From: an uncultured Desulfobulbus sp.
GTDB lineage: Bacteria; Desulfobacterota; Desulfobulbia; Desulfobulbales; Desulfobulbaceae
DNA length: 64,000 nt
Direction of reading: 5' to 3'
Assembly (NCBI RefSeq): GCF_963664075.1
Contig: NZ_OY760916.1
Coordinates: forward strand, 717,501-781,500
The notes under the pieces were generated by a model, which did no database searches, had not been told where the DNA came from, and worked only from the letters and a program-made list of their open reading frames with translations. The position numbers and the translations under genes were made by a program. Numbering within the stretch: position 1 is the stretch's first letter; each line of letters starts with the position of its first letter. Shown in pieces: positions 11,577-20,505 of this stretch.

Positions 11577-12944
11577 CTAACGTTTTATGTTTGCAGGAGA
11601 AAGGAGGGTGTCGATAACATCAAGATGTCGGGCAATCACGCCCTGGTGAGCAGTCACCCAATTGGCAGCTCGAGAGCCAATGGTGTGCCGTTTTTTCTCA
11701 TTGGTTAAGATCTCTAGGAGCCATTCGGTGATTTCGTCTTCCACCCCTGATTGAAAAATTCCACCTGCCTCGACCAGTCCCTGGGTAATTTCGGAAAAAT
11801 CTTGGGTGTATGGCCCCACAAAAATTGGAATTCCCGCTGAGGCTGGCTCCAGCGGGTTGTGGCCGCCAAAGTGGACCAGACTTCCTCCAACAAAGGCGCA
11901 ATCACCCATCTGGTAACAGGCTGCCAATTCACCGATGGTATCCAGAAGAAGGACCGGCCCGGTATGTGAAAGGGAATCCGTGCGTCTCCTGCAGGGGATG
12001 CCTAATTTCTGCCCAATTTCTCCAATCTCCCCTGTCCGTTTGATATTCCGTGGTGCCAGAAGGAGTTGCAGGCCCTCCACCATTGCGCGCAAGCGTTCGT
12101 AAAGCCGAAGCACAATTACTTCTTCCCCTGGATGGGTGGATCCGCAGATCCATAAGGGGGCCTGAAGGTCAAAGCCATATTCTTTACGCATCTGCTCAGT
12201 TTTGTTTGTTTCTTTTGATGCAGTATCCCCGATATTGGTATCAAATTTGAGATTTCCCAGAGTAAGCACTCTTTCGGAGGGAAGACCCAGGGTTCGCATT
12301 TTTTGGGCATCGTTTTCCGTTTGCATGGCAAGCAGACTCAAGGAGTTAAACATGGGCGCAAAAAGCCACTGAAAACGTAGATATCGCTGAAAGGATGCGC
12401 TTGAAATGCGTCCGTTAACAAGCAGGGTGGGGATAGCTTGTTGCTGCATACAGGCGAGCCAGTGGGGCCAAAAATCGGTTTCGACCTGAATGAAAAGATC
12501 CGGGGCAATAGAACGCAGGTAATAAGGGACAACAGGGCCCAGATCCAAGGGGGCGTCGATGAGGCAGTCCACATGGGGGGCAATGATAGAGTGCGCGATT
12601 TTAGCACCAGAACTGGTGGTGGCTGAAAAAATAAGCAGGGTGTTTGGGTGTGTTTGCCGCAGATCGCGCACCAGTGGCAGGGCGGAGGTGACTTCTCCCA
12701 CAGAAAGTGCATGTATCCAAATGGTGCATTCGGTTTTTGGGGGCAGGGTCTTGAGTCGCTGGTGTAGTCCAAAGCCAAGTCGGTGGAAAATACGCTTACG
12801 ATATTTGCTTTTGCAGGCAATAACAGGAAGAAAAGGGACAAGGCAGACCAGCGCAAGACTGCTGAGAAAAAAATAAAGCGGACGAATAAACGGCATGCAG
12901 AATGTGTGGGTTAAAGTGAATAATGAAAGGCTTCTCTTAGTCAT
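11577..12944 (-). CDS. waaA: 3-deoxy-D-manno-octulosonic-acid (Kdo) transferase
   Basis: Transfers Kdo from CMP-Kdo to the lipid A precursor at the inner membrane in LPS core synthesis. The protein has an N-terminal hydrophobic anchor, the hallmark IHALSVGEVTSALPLV (acceptor-side Glu of the SVGE motif), then VETDFWPHWL, a GSTHPGEE block and the C-terminal FVGGSLVHFGGHNPLEPAS donor-binding motif. At 455 residues it is slightly longer than usual (about 425). An internal ATG at residue 17 (MPFIRPLYFF) would give a more typical N-terminus, so the start is uncertain. First gene of the waaA-comEC-PilZ run. Confidence 0.92.
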   Translation of the reverse strand: MTKRSLSLFTLTHTFCMPFIRPLYFFLSSLALVCLVPFLPVIACKSKYRKRIFHRLGFGLHQRLKTLPPKTECTIWIHALSVGEVTSALPLVRDLRQTHPNTLLIFSATTSSGAKIAHSIIAPHVDCLIDAPLDLGPVVPYYLRSIAPDLFIQVETDFWPHWLACMQQQAIPTLLVNGRISSASFQRYLRFQWLFAPMFNSLSLLAMQTENDAQKMRTLGLPSERVLTLGNLKFDTNIGDTASKETNKTEQMRKEYGFDLQAPLWICGSTHPGEEVIVLRLYERLRAMVEGLQLLLAPRNIKRTGEIGEIGQKLGIPCRRRTDSLSHTGPVLLLDTIGELAACYQMGDCAFVGGSLVHFGGHNPLEPASAGIPIFVGPYTQDFSEITQGLVEAGGIFQSGVEDEITEWLLEILTNEKKRHTIGSRAANWVTAHQGVIARHLDVIDTLLSPANIKR

Positions 12945-13104
12945 ACCAGCAGAGCGTCCAACTGTCGAAGAAGAAAGACGTTCTGATAGTGGTTATTCTC
13001 TGTTGATTGTTCATGATTGATCGGTTTTTTGAGAATTATTGTTTGAATAAATTGTCTGGTCAGAAAATATGAGGCTAAAAAAGAGGTGGTGCTGAATTTT
13101 ATTC

Positions 13105-13133
13105 TTGATAAGGCCCTTTGTCGGTATTAGATT
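13105..13133 (+). promoter_or_regulatory. Candidate sigma-70 promoter for lrp-lysA-rsmE
   Basis: TTGATA (13105-13110) and TAGATT (13128-13133) are separated by 17 bases, about 60 bases before the lrp ATG. The rest of the 248-base gap between waaA and lrp shows nothing else recognisable. The match is moderate. Confidence 0.45.
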
Positions 13134-13192
13134 GCAAAATCATCGCATGAATAAGAAGAAACCTGCCAAAGTGAAGCTCAAAGGAAGTGACA

Positions 13193-13648
13193 ATGCTTGA
13201 TGATATTAGCCTGAAAATATTGAAAATTCTTCAGGAAAAAGCTCGTATTCCCAATGTCGAGGTGGCTCGTCAGGTAGAAATGGCCCCGTCGGCGGTGCTG
13301 GAGCGAATTCGCAAGCTGGAGCGACAGGGGGTTATTGATGGTTACGAGGTTCGTCTGAATCCCGAGCAGTTTGACTACCGTCAGGTTGCCTTTATTAAAG
13401 TCCAGACCAAACGTGTGGGAGATTCGCCCGAAGTCGGTGCACAACTGGCCGCCATTGCTGAGGTTCAGGAAGTGCATTACGTCGCAGGCGATGATGGATA
13501 TTTGGTCAAGCTTCGCGTTGCCGATACCCGGGAGCTTGCAACCATTATTCGTGAAAAGATTGCAGTGATAGAAGAGGTCAGCGCAACCCAGACCTCAACA
13601 GTTTTGCAAACCTACAAAGAAACCGCTCGGATTCCGATCCGCGGATAA
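13193..13648 (+). CDS. Lrp/AsnC-family transcriptional regulator
   Basis: A 151-residue regulator. An N-terminal AsnC helix-turn-helix (LDDISLKILKILQEKARIPNVEVARQV, then APSAVLERIRKLERQGVIDGY) is followed by a RAM ligand-binding domain (VAFIKVQ to the C-terminus). The ATG is chosen because AAGGAAG lies seven bases upstream; a GTG six bases earlier is also in frame but sits too close to that site. lysA follows after 20 bases, so this protein may sense lysine or another amino acid and control lysA (inference). Siroheme-decarboxylase AhbA/B proteins share this fold, but the residue pattern here is that of a normal Lrp regulator. Confidence 0.85.
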   Translation: MLDDISLKILKILQEKARIPNVEVARQVEMAPSAVLERIRKLERQGVIDGYEVRLNPEQFDYRQVAFIKVQTKRVGDSPEVGAQLAAIAEVQEVHYVAGDDGYLVKLRVADTRELATIIREKIAVIEEVSATQTSTVLQTYKETARIPIRG

Positions 13649-13668
13649 AAAATACCGAGGATACCACC

Positions 13669-14925
13669 ATGCCCATGTCCCCAGCCTTTAAAGATCGACT
13701 TTTTCCCCATCTGGAAAACATCGCCGCCCATTACGGCACGCCATTTCACATCTATGATGAAGCCGGTATTCGTGCAACCGGACAGCAGGTGAAAGATGCC
13801 TTTGCCGGAATTCCCGTGTTTCGGGAATACTACGCGGTCAAAGCCCTGCCTAATCCGTCAGTGTTGGCTTTGATGCAGGATATGGGCTTTGGTTTCGACT
13901 GCAGTTCGGTCCCGGAGCTGATGCTGGCTCGTCAGCAGGGAGCCAAGGGAGAAGACATTATGTTTACCTCCAATAACACCAGTCAGACTGACTTTGCCAT
14001 GGCCGCAGCTGATGGTGGTTGCATTCTCAATCTGGATGACATCTCTCTTCTCGACAAGGTACCGGTTGTGCCGGAGTTGATTTGTTTTCGCTATAATCCC
14101 GGCAACCGCCGTACAGGCAACGATATTATAGGTAAGCCGGTTGAGGCCAAGTACGGTGTCAGTCATGATCAGATCGTAGAGGCCTACCGAAAAGCCAAGG
14201 CTCAAGGAGCAAAACGGTTTGGTCTGCACACCATGCTCGCCTCTAATGAACTGAATTACAGCTATATGGTGCAGACCGCATCCATGCTTCTGGAGCTTGT
14301 TGAAACCCTGGGCAAGGAGCTGGATATCACCTTTGAGTTTATCAATATTGGCGGGGGCCTGGGCATTCCCTACCAGCCGGATGCGGACCCGCTGAATATC
14401 GAAGCTATGGGAAAAGAGATCACCGAACTGTTCTTGAGCTTTAATGCACAGCAGGGCTACTGTCCAGCACTGTATATGGAGAGCGGGCGCTATATGACAG
14501 GCCCCCACGGTGTGCTGGTCACCCGGGCCATCAACCGTAAAGAGATCTACCGCACCTATGTGGGGGTAGACGCCTGCATGTCAGCCCTGATGCGTCCTGG
14601 TATGTATGGAGCCTACCACCACATTGATATTCTTGGCAAAGAAGGTGGCGAGACAGAGGTGGTTGATGTGGTTGGCTCGCTCTGTGAAAATAACGATAAA
14701 TTTGCGGTTGAACGTACTTTGCCCAAAATCGACGAGGGGGATCTGCTCATTGTGCAGGACACCGGCGCGCATGGACACGCCATGGGCTTTAATTATAATG
14801 CCAAGATGCGTCCCCAGGAATTACTTTTGGGGGCAGATGGGAAGGTGAGCCTGATTCGCCGCGAAGAAACCCAGGAAGATTATTTCGCCACCCTCAAATT
14901 TGAGGAAAAGATTTTAAATCTGTGA
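13669..14925 (+). CDS. lysA: Diaminopimelate decarboxylase
   Basis: A PLP-dependent decarboxylase of the fold-type III ornithine/DAP/arginine decarboxylase 2 family. It converts meso-diaminopimelate to L-lysine. The PLP lysine is in YYAVKALPNP (about residue 53). Further motifs are FGLHTMLASN, NIGGGLGIPY (phosphate binding), the ESGRYMTGPHG substrate loop and SLCENNDKFA, with the conserved C-terminal FNYNAKMRPQELLL. 418 residues, normal length. Shine-Dalgarno GAGG precedes the ATG; a second ATG two codons later is possible. It lies between the Lrp regulator and rsmE. The substrate is inferred from family resemblance. The partial gene at the right edge is a second member of the same fold. Confidence 0.85.
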   Translation: MPMSPAFKDRLFPHLENIAAHYGTPFHIYDEAGIRATGQQVKDAFAGIPVFREYYAVKALPNPSVLALMQDMGFGFDCSSVPELMLARQQGAKGEDIMFTSNNTSQTDFAMAAADGGCILNLDDISLLDKVPVVPELICFRYNPGNRRTGNDIIGKPVEAKYGVSHDQIVEAYRKAKAQGAKRFGLHTMLASNELNYSYMVQTASMLLELVETLGKELDITFEFINIGGGLGIPYQPDADPLNIEAMGKEITELFLSFNAQQGYCPALYMESGRYMTGPHGVLVTRAINRKEIYRTYVGVDACMSALMRPGMYGAYHHIDILGKEGGETEVVDVVGSLCENNDKFAVERTLPKIDEGDLLIVQDTGAHGHAMGFNYNAKMRPQELLLGADGKVSLIRREETQEDYFATLKFEEKILNL

Positions 14926-14932
14926 GGGTGTT

Positions 14933-15670
14933 TTGAATCTGTTACTCATAGAGCCTGACGAGCTGAAAGCAGGGGATGTGCTCCTCACCGGCCGTCGGGC
15001 GGAGCATTTGCTCAAGGTTCTCAAGGTTCAAACCGGTGATAACGTACGTGTAGGACTAGTTTCAGGGAAAATGGGAACGGGACAGGTGGTCGCAGTGGAT
15101 ACGGAAACTGTGCGCTTGACTGTGGAGTTAAACCAGGATCCGGTAACAAATCTTCATGTGGAGTTAATCCTGGCCTTGCCGCGGCCGATCATGCTCCAGC
15201 GCATCCTCAAGCAGGCCACTGTGCTTGGAGTACGGCGCTTTCATCTGATCCGTTCTCGAAGAGTAGAAAAATCTTTTTTCCATTCACCCGTGCTGGAGCC
15301 GGAGAAGATTCGTGCGCTTCTGCTGGAAGGCATGGAGCAGTCCATGGATACCTACCTGCCCGAGGTTGGTATCCATCATCAATTCAAACCATTTATGGAA
15401 GATGTGCTGCCGGGCTTAGAAGGGCAGGGGCTGATTGCCGACCCAGGTGGCCGTGGGACGCTGGGCGGGATTCCAGTGAGCGGTGAGCCGGGTCAGCGGC
15501 TTCTGCTTGCGGTGGGCCCTGAGGGTGGTTGGTCTGAGTATGAGCTGAAGTGTTTTGCCAAGCAGGGGTTTTACGGATTTACCATGGGGAATCGAATACT
15601 CCATGTGGATACGGCGGTGGTGGCGTTACTCGCACAGTTGCAATTGCTGTACGATCTTAAGCGTCCATAG
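14933..15670 (+). CDS. rsmE: 16S rRNA (uracil-1498-N3)-methyltransferase
   Basis: A SPOUT-class methyltransferase that modifies U1498 of 16S rRNA using SAM. The N-terminal PUA-like part (RRAEHLLKVLKVQTGDNVRVG) is followed by the knotted domain with LALPRPIMLQRILKQATVLGV, the SAM loop LLLAVGPEGGWSEYE and the terminal LGNRILHVDTA-type motif (here MGNRILHVDTAVVALL). 245 residues, normal. Translation appears to start at TTG, preceded by GAGGGTG eight bases after the lysA stop. It is probably the last gene of lrp-lysA-rsmE. Confidence 0.92.
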   Translation: MNLLLIEPDELKAGDVLLTGRRAEHLLKVLKVQTGDNVRVGLVSGKMGTGQVVAVDTETVRLTVELNQDPVTNLHVELILALPRPIMLQRILKQATVLGVRRFHLIRSRRVEKSFFHSPVLEPEKIRALLLEGMEQSMDTYLPEVGIHHQFKPFMEDVLPGLEGQGLIADPGGRGTLGGIPVSGEPGQRLLLAVGPEGGWSEYELKCFAKQGFYGFTMGNRILHVDTAVVALLAQLQLLYDLKRP

Positions 15671-15682
15671 GCACCCATCTTC

Positions 15683-15736
15683 GGACACTCGCGTTTTTTC
15701 GCAGAGTTTTACTCGAGCAGAAAAACACGAGTGTCC
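15683..15736. repeat. Imperfect 54-base palindrome after rsmE
   Basis: GGACACTCGCGTTTTT at the left and AGAAAAACACGAGTGTCC at the right are inverted copies with a few mismatches, closed by about 20 bases. There is no T-tract immediately after it, so it is not a classical terminator, although it could protect or end the rsmE transcript. Confidence 0.6.
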
Positions 15737-15788
15737 AAACCAGGGAACCTTCCTCAGTCAAATCATCGTGCCGATTCTTCGTGGCAAG

Positions 15789-15820
15789 GTAGGTTGGTGG
15801 TGAGGCTCGAACCCCAACAG
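15789..15820 (+). repeat. GTAGGTTGG...AACCCCAAC repeat, single unit
   Basis: One unit of a short interspersed repeat with consensus GTAGGTTGG(C/T)GGTGAGGC then (A/T)CGAACCCCAAC. Further copies are at 16261-16292, 32003-32082 (pair), 42663-42698 and 55690-55769 (pair). The ends GTTGG and CCAAC can pair, so each unit is a small hairpin. Confidence 0.75.
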
Positions 15821-15884
15821 CAGGTCAGCTCAGCTTTTCCTTCATTAATCGGAAGCTTGAGCCTTTGCCTATTTTTGTCTCCTC

Positions 15885-16080
15885 GCCAGAGGGGCATCTT
15901 TTTCTTTGCTTGCCCAAAGAAAAAGACGAAAAGAAAGGGCAGCCCCGCCGCAGAGACGACCCCGTTCGGCGCGCTTTGACCCCAGCGAGGCTAAAAACTC
16001 GCTGCGCTCAAACAGTTAGCCTCTTGATCCGGGCTCAAAGCCCCCCGCCCGGCTCAGCGCCTATGGCACCTTTCGTTGCA
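15885..16080. repeat. G/C-rich intergenic block with CTTTTTCTTT / AAAGAAAAAG inverted start
   Basis: It opens with TTTTTCTTTGCTTGCCCAAAGAAAAAG, a 10-base inverted repeat, followed by a G/C-rich tract rich in CGCCG and CGGCGCGC words. It does not look like a gene. From memory it resembles long intergenic repeats in other proteobacteria. Only one copy occurs here, so repeat status cannot be proved from the window. Confidence 0.4.
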
Positions 16081-16174
16081 GAATGCGGTAAACAGGCGTT
16101 GTGTTATTCCGAAGCTGGATGAATTTTTCCTTATGCACGCCTCTATCTTCCGGTCAGGAACTCCCCAAATCACG

Positions 16175-16386
16175 AACTGTAGGAGAGGGCCTTGCCCGCG
16201 ATATCGGAGTAGCCGACAAGAAGAACGTCTTCCTTCCCCCCCTTGCTCTCTTGTAATCCTGTTGTTGGAGTTCCTTCGTCACCACCAACCTTGGAATTCG
16301 GGTAAAGGCAAATTTTTTGGTGGAAGATGCGCCCATCGTGGATGGGCGGATATCGCTGTCGCGGGCATGGCCCACTCCTACAGTTC
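16175..16386. repeat. Pair of inverted GCGGGC REP-like elements
   Basis: Left unit 16175-16207 (AACTGTAGGAGAGGGCCTTG then CCCGCGATATCG) and right unit 16350-16386 (TATCGCTGTCGCGGGCATGG then CCCACTCCTACAGTT) are inverted copies. The TGTAGGAG...GGGC..GCCCGCGA layout matches the REP style well known from Pseudomonas. A related unit lies at 42577-42606. Between the two arms are a GTAGGTTGG-type unit (16261-16292, opposite orientation) and a small hairpin GCCCATCGTGGATGGGC (16331-16347). Confidence 0.7.
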
Positions 16387-16457
16387 CAGCACTCTGCGCA
16401 CTCATCTCATTTAAGGGGAGTCTTTGCCCGACCTCTAATGTTCAGCTTTTTTCGCTA

Positions 16458-18071
16458 TCATTGTTTGTTTCCTCCAAATCGACTCCGCACTTTATCCGTC
16501 AGTAAGGTAAATTCCGGCAGCCCCAGAACCTGCAACCCCACCGCATAGACGCCTACCGCCGTCGTGATCACCACACCAAGGGCAACCATCTGCATCCCCA
16601 TGTTGCCTGTCATCCATCCTCCCAGTCCCATTTTCAGCAAGACTATCCATGCCCCCATACAGCCGGTGGCGAGGATAATCTTGCCTACACCTTTGAGGAC
16701 ATAGCCAAGGGGGTATCCCCCCAGCTTGTGGTAAAGAATCAGGCTTAGAAATAAAAAGTTGAGAATCATGGCGCAGGAAGTTGACAGGGCGATGCCCCGG
16801 TGCTGGAGAAAATCAATCACCAGAGTAATGGTGAGGATGTTAGCCCCCACACCGATAAAGGAACCGATCACCGGAAATTTTGTGTTGCCGATGGCATAAA
16901 AGACCGGGACCATGACCTTGATGGCCGAGTAGGCAAAGAGCCCCACCGCATAAAAGGCCAGCGCGTCAGCCGTTTCTATGGTATCGAGGGCGCTGAAGGC
17001 ACCGTGTTCAAAGATGAGGCGAATGATCGGCTCGGCAAGCATCATCAGGCCGGCAGTGGCCGGAATTGCCAGGGTGAAAACCAGCACCAAGGAGGAGGTG
17101 AATGTCTCTTTGAGGCTTGTGAGATCCTTTTGGGCGGCCTGTTTGGCCAGCACCGGCATTACCGCGATGGAGAGCGCTACCCCAAAAACACCGATGGGGA
17201 GCTGCACCAGGCGAAAGGCGTAATTCAGCCAGGACACCGAGCCCTGGGCACAGCTGGCGGCAAAGTTGGTGTTCACAAAGATATTGATCTGGGTGGCAGA
17301 CAGACCAATGGTGGCGGGTAGCATCAAAAGCAAAATGCGACGCAAGCCTGGATCAGTGGGCCTGAAGCTGAGAAAGAGTCGAAAGCCGACCTTAAAGAGG
17401 GTGGGCAACTGCGTCATCAGCTGGAGGCAACCTCCAATCAACGTGCCCCAGGCCATACCGGCAATGGCAGGTTGTCCAAAATGGGGGAGAATCCAGGCCA
17501 GCGACAAACCGCCGACAATGGAGCCCATATTAAAGAAAGTGGAGCTCATGGCGGGGACAAAGAATTTCTCCTTGGTGTTGAGCATCCCCATGACCACGGC
17601 TCCCAGAGAGACAAAGAGCAGGAAAGGAAACATAATCCGGGTCAGGCCAACAGTGAGTTGGGTTTTACCGGCAACCAGAGAGAAGTCCGGAGCCAGCAGG
17701 TTGACCAGTGGCTCTGCCCAGTAGATCCCAATCAGGGTCAGGGCGCTGATCAGGAAGGTGAAGAAGACAAGCACATTGCCCGCCAGCCTCCAGGTTGCCT
17801 CCTCACCTTTGTTGGTGTTGTATTCGGTAAAGACAGTGACAAAGGCAGCGGAAAGCGCGCCTTCGGCAAAGAGGTCGCGCAAGAGGTTGGGAATACGGAA
17901 GGCAACGACAAAGGCATCATAGGCAAAGCCTGCACCAAACATTCCAGCAAAGACCTGTTCCCGGACAAGGCCCAGAACGCGGCTACACATGACTGCAACG
18001 CTGACAGCACCGGCAGAACGGGCTATTTTTGTGGTTTCCCCGGAAGGTTGGGGAGAAGTTTTGTCGCTCAT
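16458..18071 (-). CDS. murJ: Lipid II flippase MurJ (MviN)
   Basis: A polytopic inner-membrane protein of the MOP superfamily that moves lipid II to the periplasmic side for peptidoglycan synthesis. 537 residues with about 14 hydrophobic segments. Typical blocks are the N-terminal RVLGLVREQVFAGMFGAG and DAFVVAFRIPNLLRDLFAEGALSAAFVTVF, then SWLNYAFRLVQLPIGVFGVALSIAVMPVLAKQAA. It is transcribed alone, convergent to rsmE and divergent from the EF-G-like gene. No strong Shine-Dalgarno is visible before the ATG. Confidence 0.95.
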   Translation of the reverse strand: MSDKTSPQPSGETTKIARSAGAVSVAVMCSRVLGLVREQVFAGMFGAGFAYDAFVVAFRIPNLLRDLFAEGALSAAFVTVFTEYNTNKGEEATWRLAGNVLVFFTFLISALTLIGIYWAEPLVNLLAPDFSLVAGKTQLTVGLTRIMFPFLLFVSLGAVVMGMLNTKEKFFVPAMSSTFFNMGSIVGGLSLAWILPHFGQPAIAGMAWGTLIGGCLQLMTQLPTLFKVGFRLFLSFRPTDPGLRRILLLMLPATIGLSATQINIFVNTNFAASCAQGSVSWLNYAFRLVQLPIGVFGVALSIAVMPVLAKQAAQKDLTSLKETFTSSLVLVFTLAIPATAGLMMLAEPIIRLIFEHGAFSALDTIETADALAFYAVGLFAYSAIKVMVPVFYAIGNTKFPVIGSFIGVGANILTITLVIDFLQHRGIALSTSCAMILNFLFLSLILYHKLGGYPLGYVLKGVGKIILATGCMGAWIVLLKMGLGGWMTGNMGMQMVALGVVITTAVGVYAVGLQVLGLPEFTLLTDKVRSRFGGNKQ

Positions 18072-18435
18072 TGATCGTGCAAAGGTATCAGGAGGTTATC
18101 ACTTGACTTTGGAATATTAATACGAATATAACAAAAGCTCATTTTTGTGGACACGATGGTTACCATTCTTGTCCGGAAAGAGGAAGAGCTTTTCACTGCG
18201 CAGCAGCTCAGGTGAGAGTTCATCTTCCTGGGGGCTTACCCCGTGATCAGTTACCTACATAGATTTCTGGCTGGAAGGAGGCCACTTCATCGCAAACCTT
18301 GTGAAAAATATTCAAAAAAAGAAGACCGCTTTCCATAATGAGTTGATTTTTTTGGATTGTCGAGTTTTCCTTGTACTAGTTTTTGCAAGTTTGTCCCCTC
18401 TATAACAACACCCGTTTCATTCACTGGAGGTATCC
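18072..18435. other. Divergent intergenic region murJ / EF-G-like gene
   Basis: 364 bases without a supported gene. It must hold both divergent promoters, but no convincing -35/-10 pair could be assigned. A weak inverted repeat GGACA...TGTCC lies at about 18150-18174. A good GGAGGT site is at the right end before the EF-G-like ATG. Confidence 0.4.
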
Positions 18436-20505
18436 ATGCAGGACGTACATCAGATTAGGAATGTGGTTATTCTTGGCCATGGCAATAGTGGAAAATCGAC
18501 ACTTGCCGAGGCCTTACTGTTTACCGCAGGTGTGGTGAAACGGCAGGGGAAGGTGGATGAGGGAACCTCTTCCATGGATTTTGAGCCGGAAGAAGTCAAA
18601 CGTCAGATTTCCATTGGCGCTGCCTTTAATCAGATCCCCTGGCAGAAAAAAGATATCTTTCTCACCGACACCCCTGGTGATGACAACTTCTTCAACGAAA
18701 GTCGCTTTGCTGCGGCTGTCGCCGACAGTGCCATCCTCACCGTTGGGGCTGTGCTTGGCGTCCGTCCCCAGACCGAAAAATTCGTCGACCTGGTCCAGGA
18801 AAATGAGCTACCCTGCCTGATCTGCATCACCAAGATGGATCGGGAGCGAGCACAGTACCAGAAGACGGTGGATGAAATTCGCGCAACAACCACCCTTAAC
18901 CCTGTAACGCTGTTCTTACCCATAGGCGCCGAGGATAATTTCAAAGGCGTGGTTGATATTGTCGGCAAGAAAGCGGTTATGTTCGAAGAAGGGGGAAAGA
19001 CCAGCCTCACCGATGTACCGCCTGATTTGGCCCAAGAGGTTGCTTCTCTGCGCGAGAACGCCATGGAGTATGTGGCGGAAACCGATGACGATCTGCTTGA
19101 GAAATTCCTTGAAGAAGGCGAGTTGACCGATGAAGAACTCAAAACCGGTCTGGCCGCCGCCATTAAAAAGGCACAGATCTCGCCGGTTATCGCTTGCGCG
19201 GCTCTGGGTAACCTGGGGGCGAGCGTCATCCTTGATGCCATTGTCGACCTCCTGCCCTCACCGGACGAGCGTCCTGCTCGTATAGGCACCAATCCCAAGA
19301 ATGAGGATATGGTTGAGCGCAGTGGTTCAGTTGACGAACCCTTTTCCGCCTTGGTGTTTAAAACCATGGCTGATCCCTTTGCCGGCCGCCTGACGATCTT
19401 CCGGGTTTTTTCTGGGACGTTGAAAGGCGATGCCTTTTACAATGCCAATAAGGAAACCTCCGAGCGGTACGGTCAGCTCTATGTCATGTCCGGTAAGGAA
19501 CAGAAACCGGTTGACCAGGCCATCCCCGGTATGGTTGTCGCGGTCGCTAAACTCAAAGAAACAGCCACCGGCGATACCCTCTGTGCAGAGGCCAATCCGA
19601 TCATCTTCCCCATGATTGAGCCGCTGCCCACGGTTATCTCCTACTCGGTCAGCGCCAAGAAAGGCGATGAGGAAAAACTTTTTTCCTCCATAACCCGCCT
19701 GCTGGATGAAGATCAAACCCTGAAACTGACCCGTGAGCAACAGACCCATGAGACCCTGATTTCGGGTGTGGGCCAGGTCCATCTTGAGGTTATCGGTGAA
19801 AAGATTAGGCGTAAATTCGGTGTCGAGCTGGAGCTCAAACCACCGCGCGTACCCTATCGCGAAACCCTCAAAGGGAAGGTCACTGTTCAGGGAAAACATA
19901 AAAAACAGTCCGGTGGTCGTGGTCAGTTTGGTGATTGTACCATCGAGATGGAGCCCCTCGCACGCGGCGAGCATTTTGAGTTTGTCGATAAAATTGTGGG
20001 GGGGGTTATTCCCCAGCAGTATCGACCTGCCGTTGAAAAAGGTATTCTTGAAGCCATGGACAAGGGCGTCATCGCTGGCTATCCCTTTGTTGATCTCAAG
20101 GTGAACCTGATAGATGGCTCCTATCATACGGTCGACTCCTCAGAGATGGCCTTTAAGGTTGCTGGTTCACTCGCCTTTAAAAAAGGTGTGGTTGATGCCA
20201 ACCCTATCCTCCTTGAGCCGATCATGGAGGTTGAGGTGCGGGTACCCAAAGATTTTGTCGGCGATGTCATGGGCGATCTCAACTCTCGACGTGGTCGAGT
20301 ATTGGGTATGGACTCCTCGGACAAGGCAGAGATCATTAATGCCCAGGTTCCCCAGTCCGAGATTCAACTCTATGCCCTGGATCTGACCTCCATGACCGGT
20401 GGTCGAGGTGCCTTTACGGTGACATTCTCCCATTATGAGGAGGTCCCGGCCCAGATCGCGGAGAAGATCATTGCCGAGTATCAAAAGGAGAAGGCTGAAG
20501 ACTAA
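18436..20505 (+). CDS. EF-G-like translational GTPase (paralogue)
   Basis: A 689-residue protein with the full five-domain layout of elongation factor G. It has G1 as GHGNSGKST (14-22), TKMD as G4, and the C-terminal EF-G domain IV/V (RETLKGKVTVQGKHKKQSGGRGQFGDC). It differs from housekeeping FusA at key sites: the P-loop is GHGNSGKS rather than AHxDAGKT, the switch-I region reads PEEVKRQISI, and the G3 motif is DTPGDDNF, so the catalytic His of DTPGHxDF is replaced by Asp82. It therefore belongs to the EF-G-like/EF-G2-type paralogues of uncertain role, not fusA. GGAGGT precedes the ATG. Its TAA shares a base with the mogA/moaB ATG (TAATG), implying translational coupling. Confidence 0.88.
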   Translation: MQDVHQIRNVVILGHGNSGKSTLAEALLFTAGVVKRQGKVDEGTSSMDFEPEEVKRQISIGAAFNQIPWQKKDIFLTDTPGDDNFFNESRFAAAVADSAILTVGAVLGVRPQTEKFVDLVQENELPCLICITKMDRERAQYQKTVDEIRATTTLNPVTLFLPIGAEDNFKGVVDIVGKKAVMFEEGGKTSLTDVPPDLAQEVASLRENAMEYVAETDDDLLEKFLEEGELTDEELKTGLAAAIKKAQISPVIACAALGNLGASVILDAIVDLLPSPDERPARIGTNPKNEDMVERSGSVDEPFSALVFKTMADPFAGRLTIFRVFSGTLKGDAFYNANKETSERYGQLYVMSGKEQKPVDQAIPGMVVAVAKLKETATGDTLCAEANPIIFPMIEPLPTVISYSVSAKKGDEEKLFSSITRLLDEDQTLKLTREQQTHETLISGVGQVHLEVIGEKIRRKFGVELELKPPRVPYRETLKGKVTVQGKHKKQSGGRGQFGDCTIEMEPLARGEHFEFVDKIVGGVIPQQYRPAVEKGILEAMDKGVIAGYPFVDLKVNLIDGSYHTVDSSEMAFKVAGSLAFKKGVVDANPILLEPIMEVEVRVPKDFVGDVMGDLNSRRGRVLGMDSSDKAEIINAQVPQSEIQLYALDLTSMTGGRGAFTVTFSHYEEVPAQIAEKIIAEYQKEKAED

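Larger units (their letters stand above)
15671..16457. other. Repeat-rich intergenic region (787 bases), no gene supported
   Basis: Between convergent rsmE and murJ there is no credible gene. The open frames are low-complexity translations of repeats. From left to right it holds a 54-base palindrome (15683-15736), a GTAGGTTGG-type repeat (15789-15820), a G/C-rich block (15885-16080), a pair of inverted GCGGGC REP-like units (16175-16386) with a second GTAGGTTGG-type copy between them, then about 70 unassigned bases. Confidence 0.75.

Noticed and set aside
15731..16548. Several 80-110 codon open frames in the rsmE-murJ gap
   Set aside because: They translate palindromic repeats and G/C-rich blocks into low-complexity protein, overlap one another in different frames, and have no start signals.
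17472..18074. 200-codon frame antisense to murJ
   Set aside because: It is a shadow of the murJ frame with biased Gly/Gln/Asp content and no domain or start signal.
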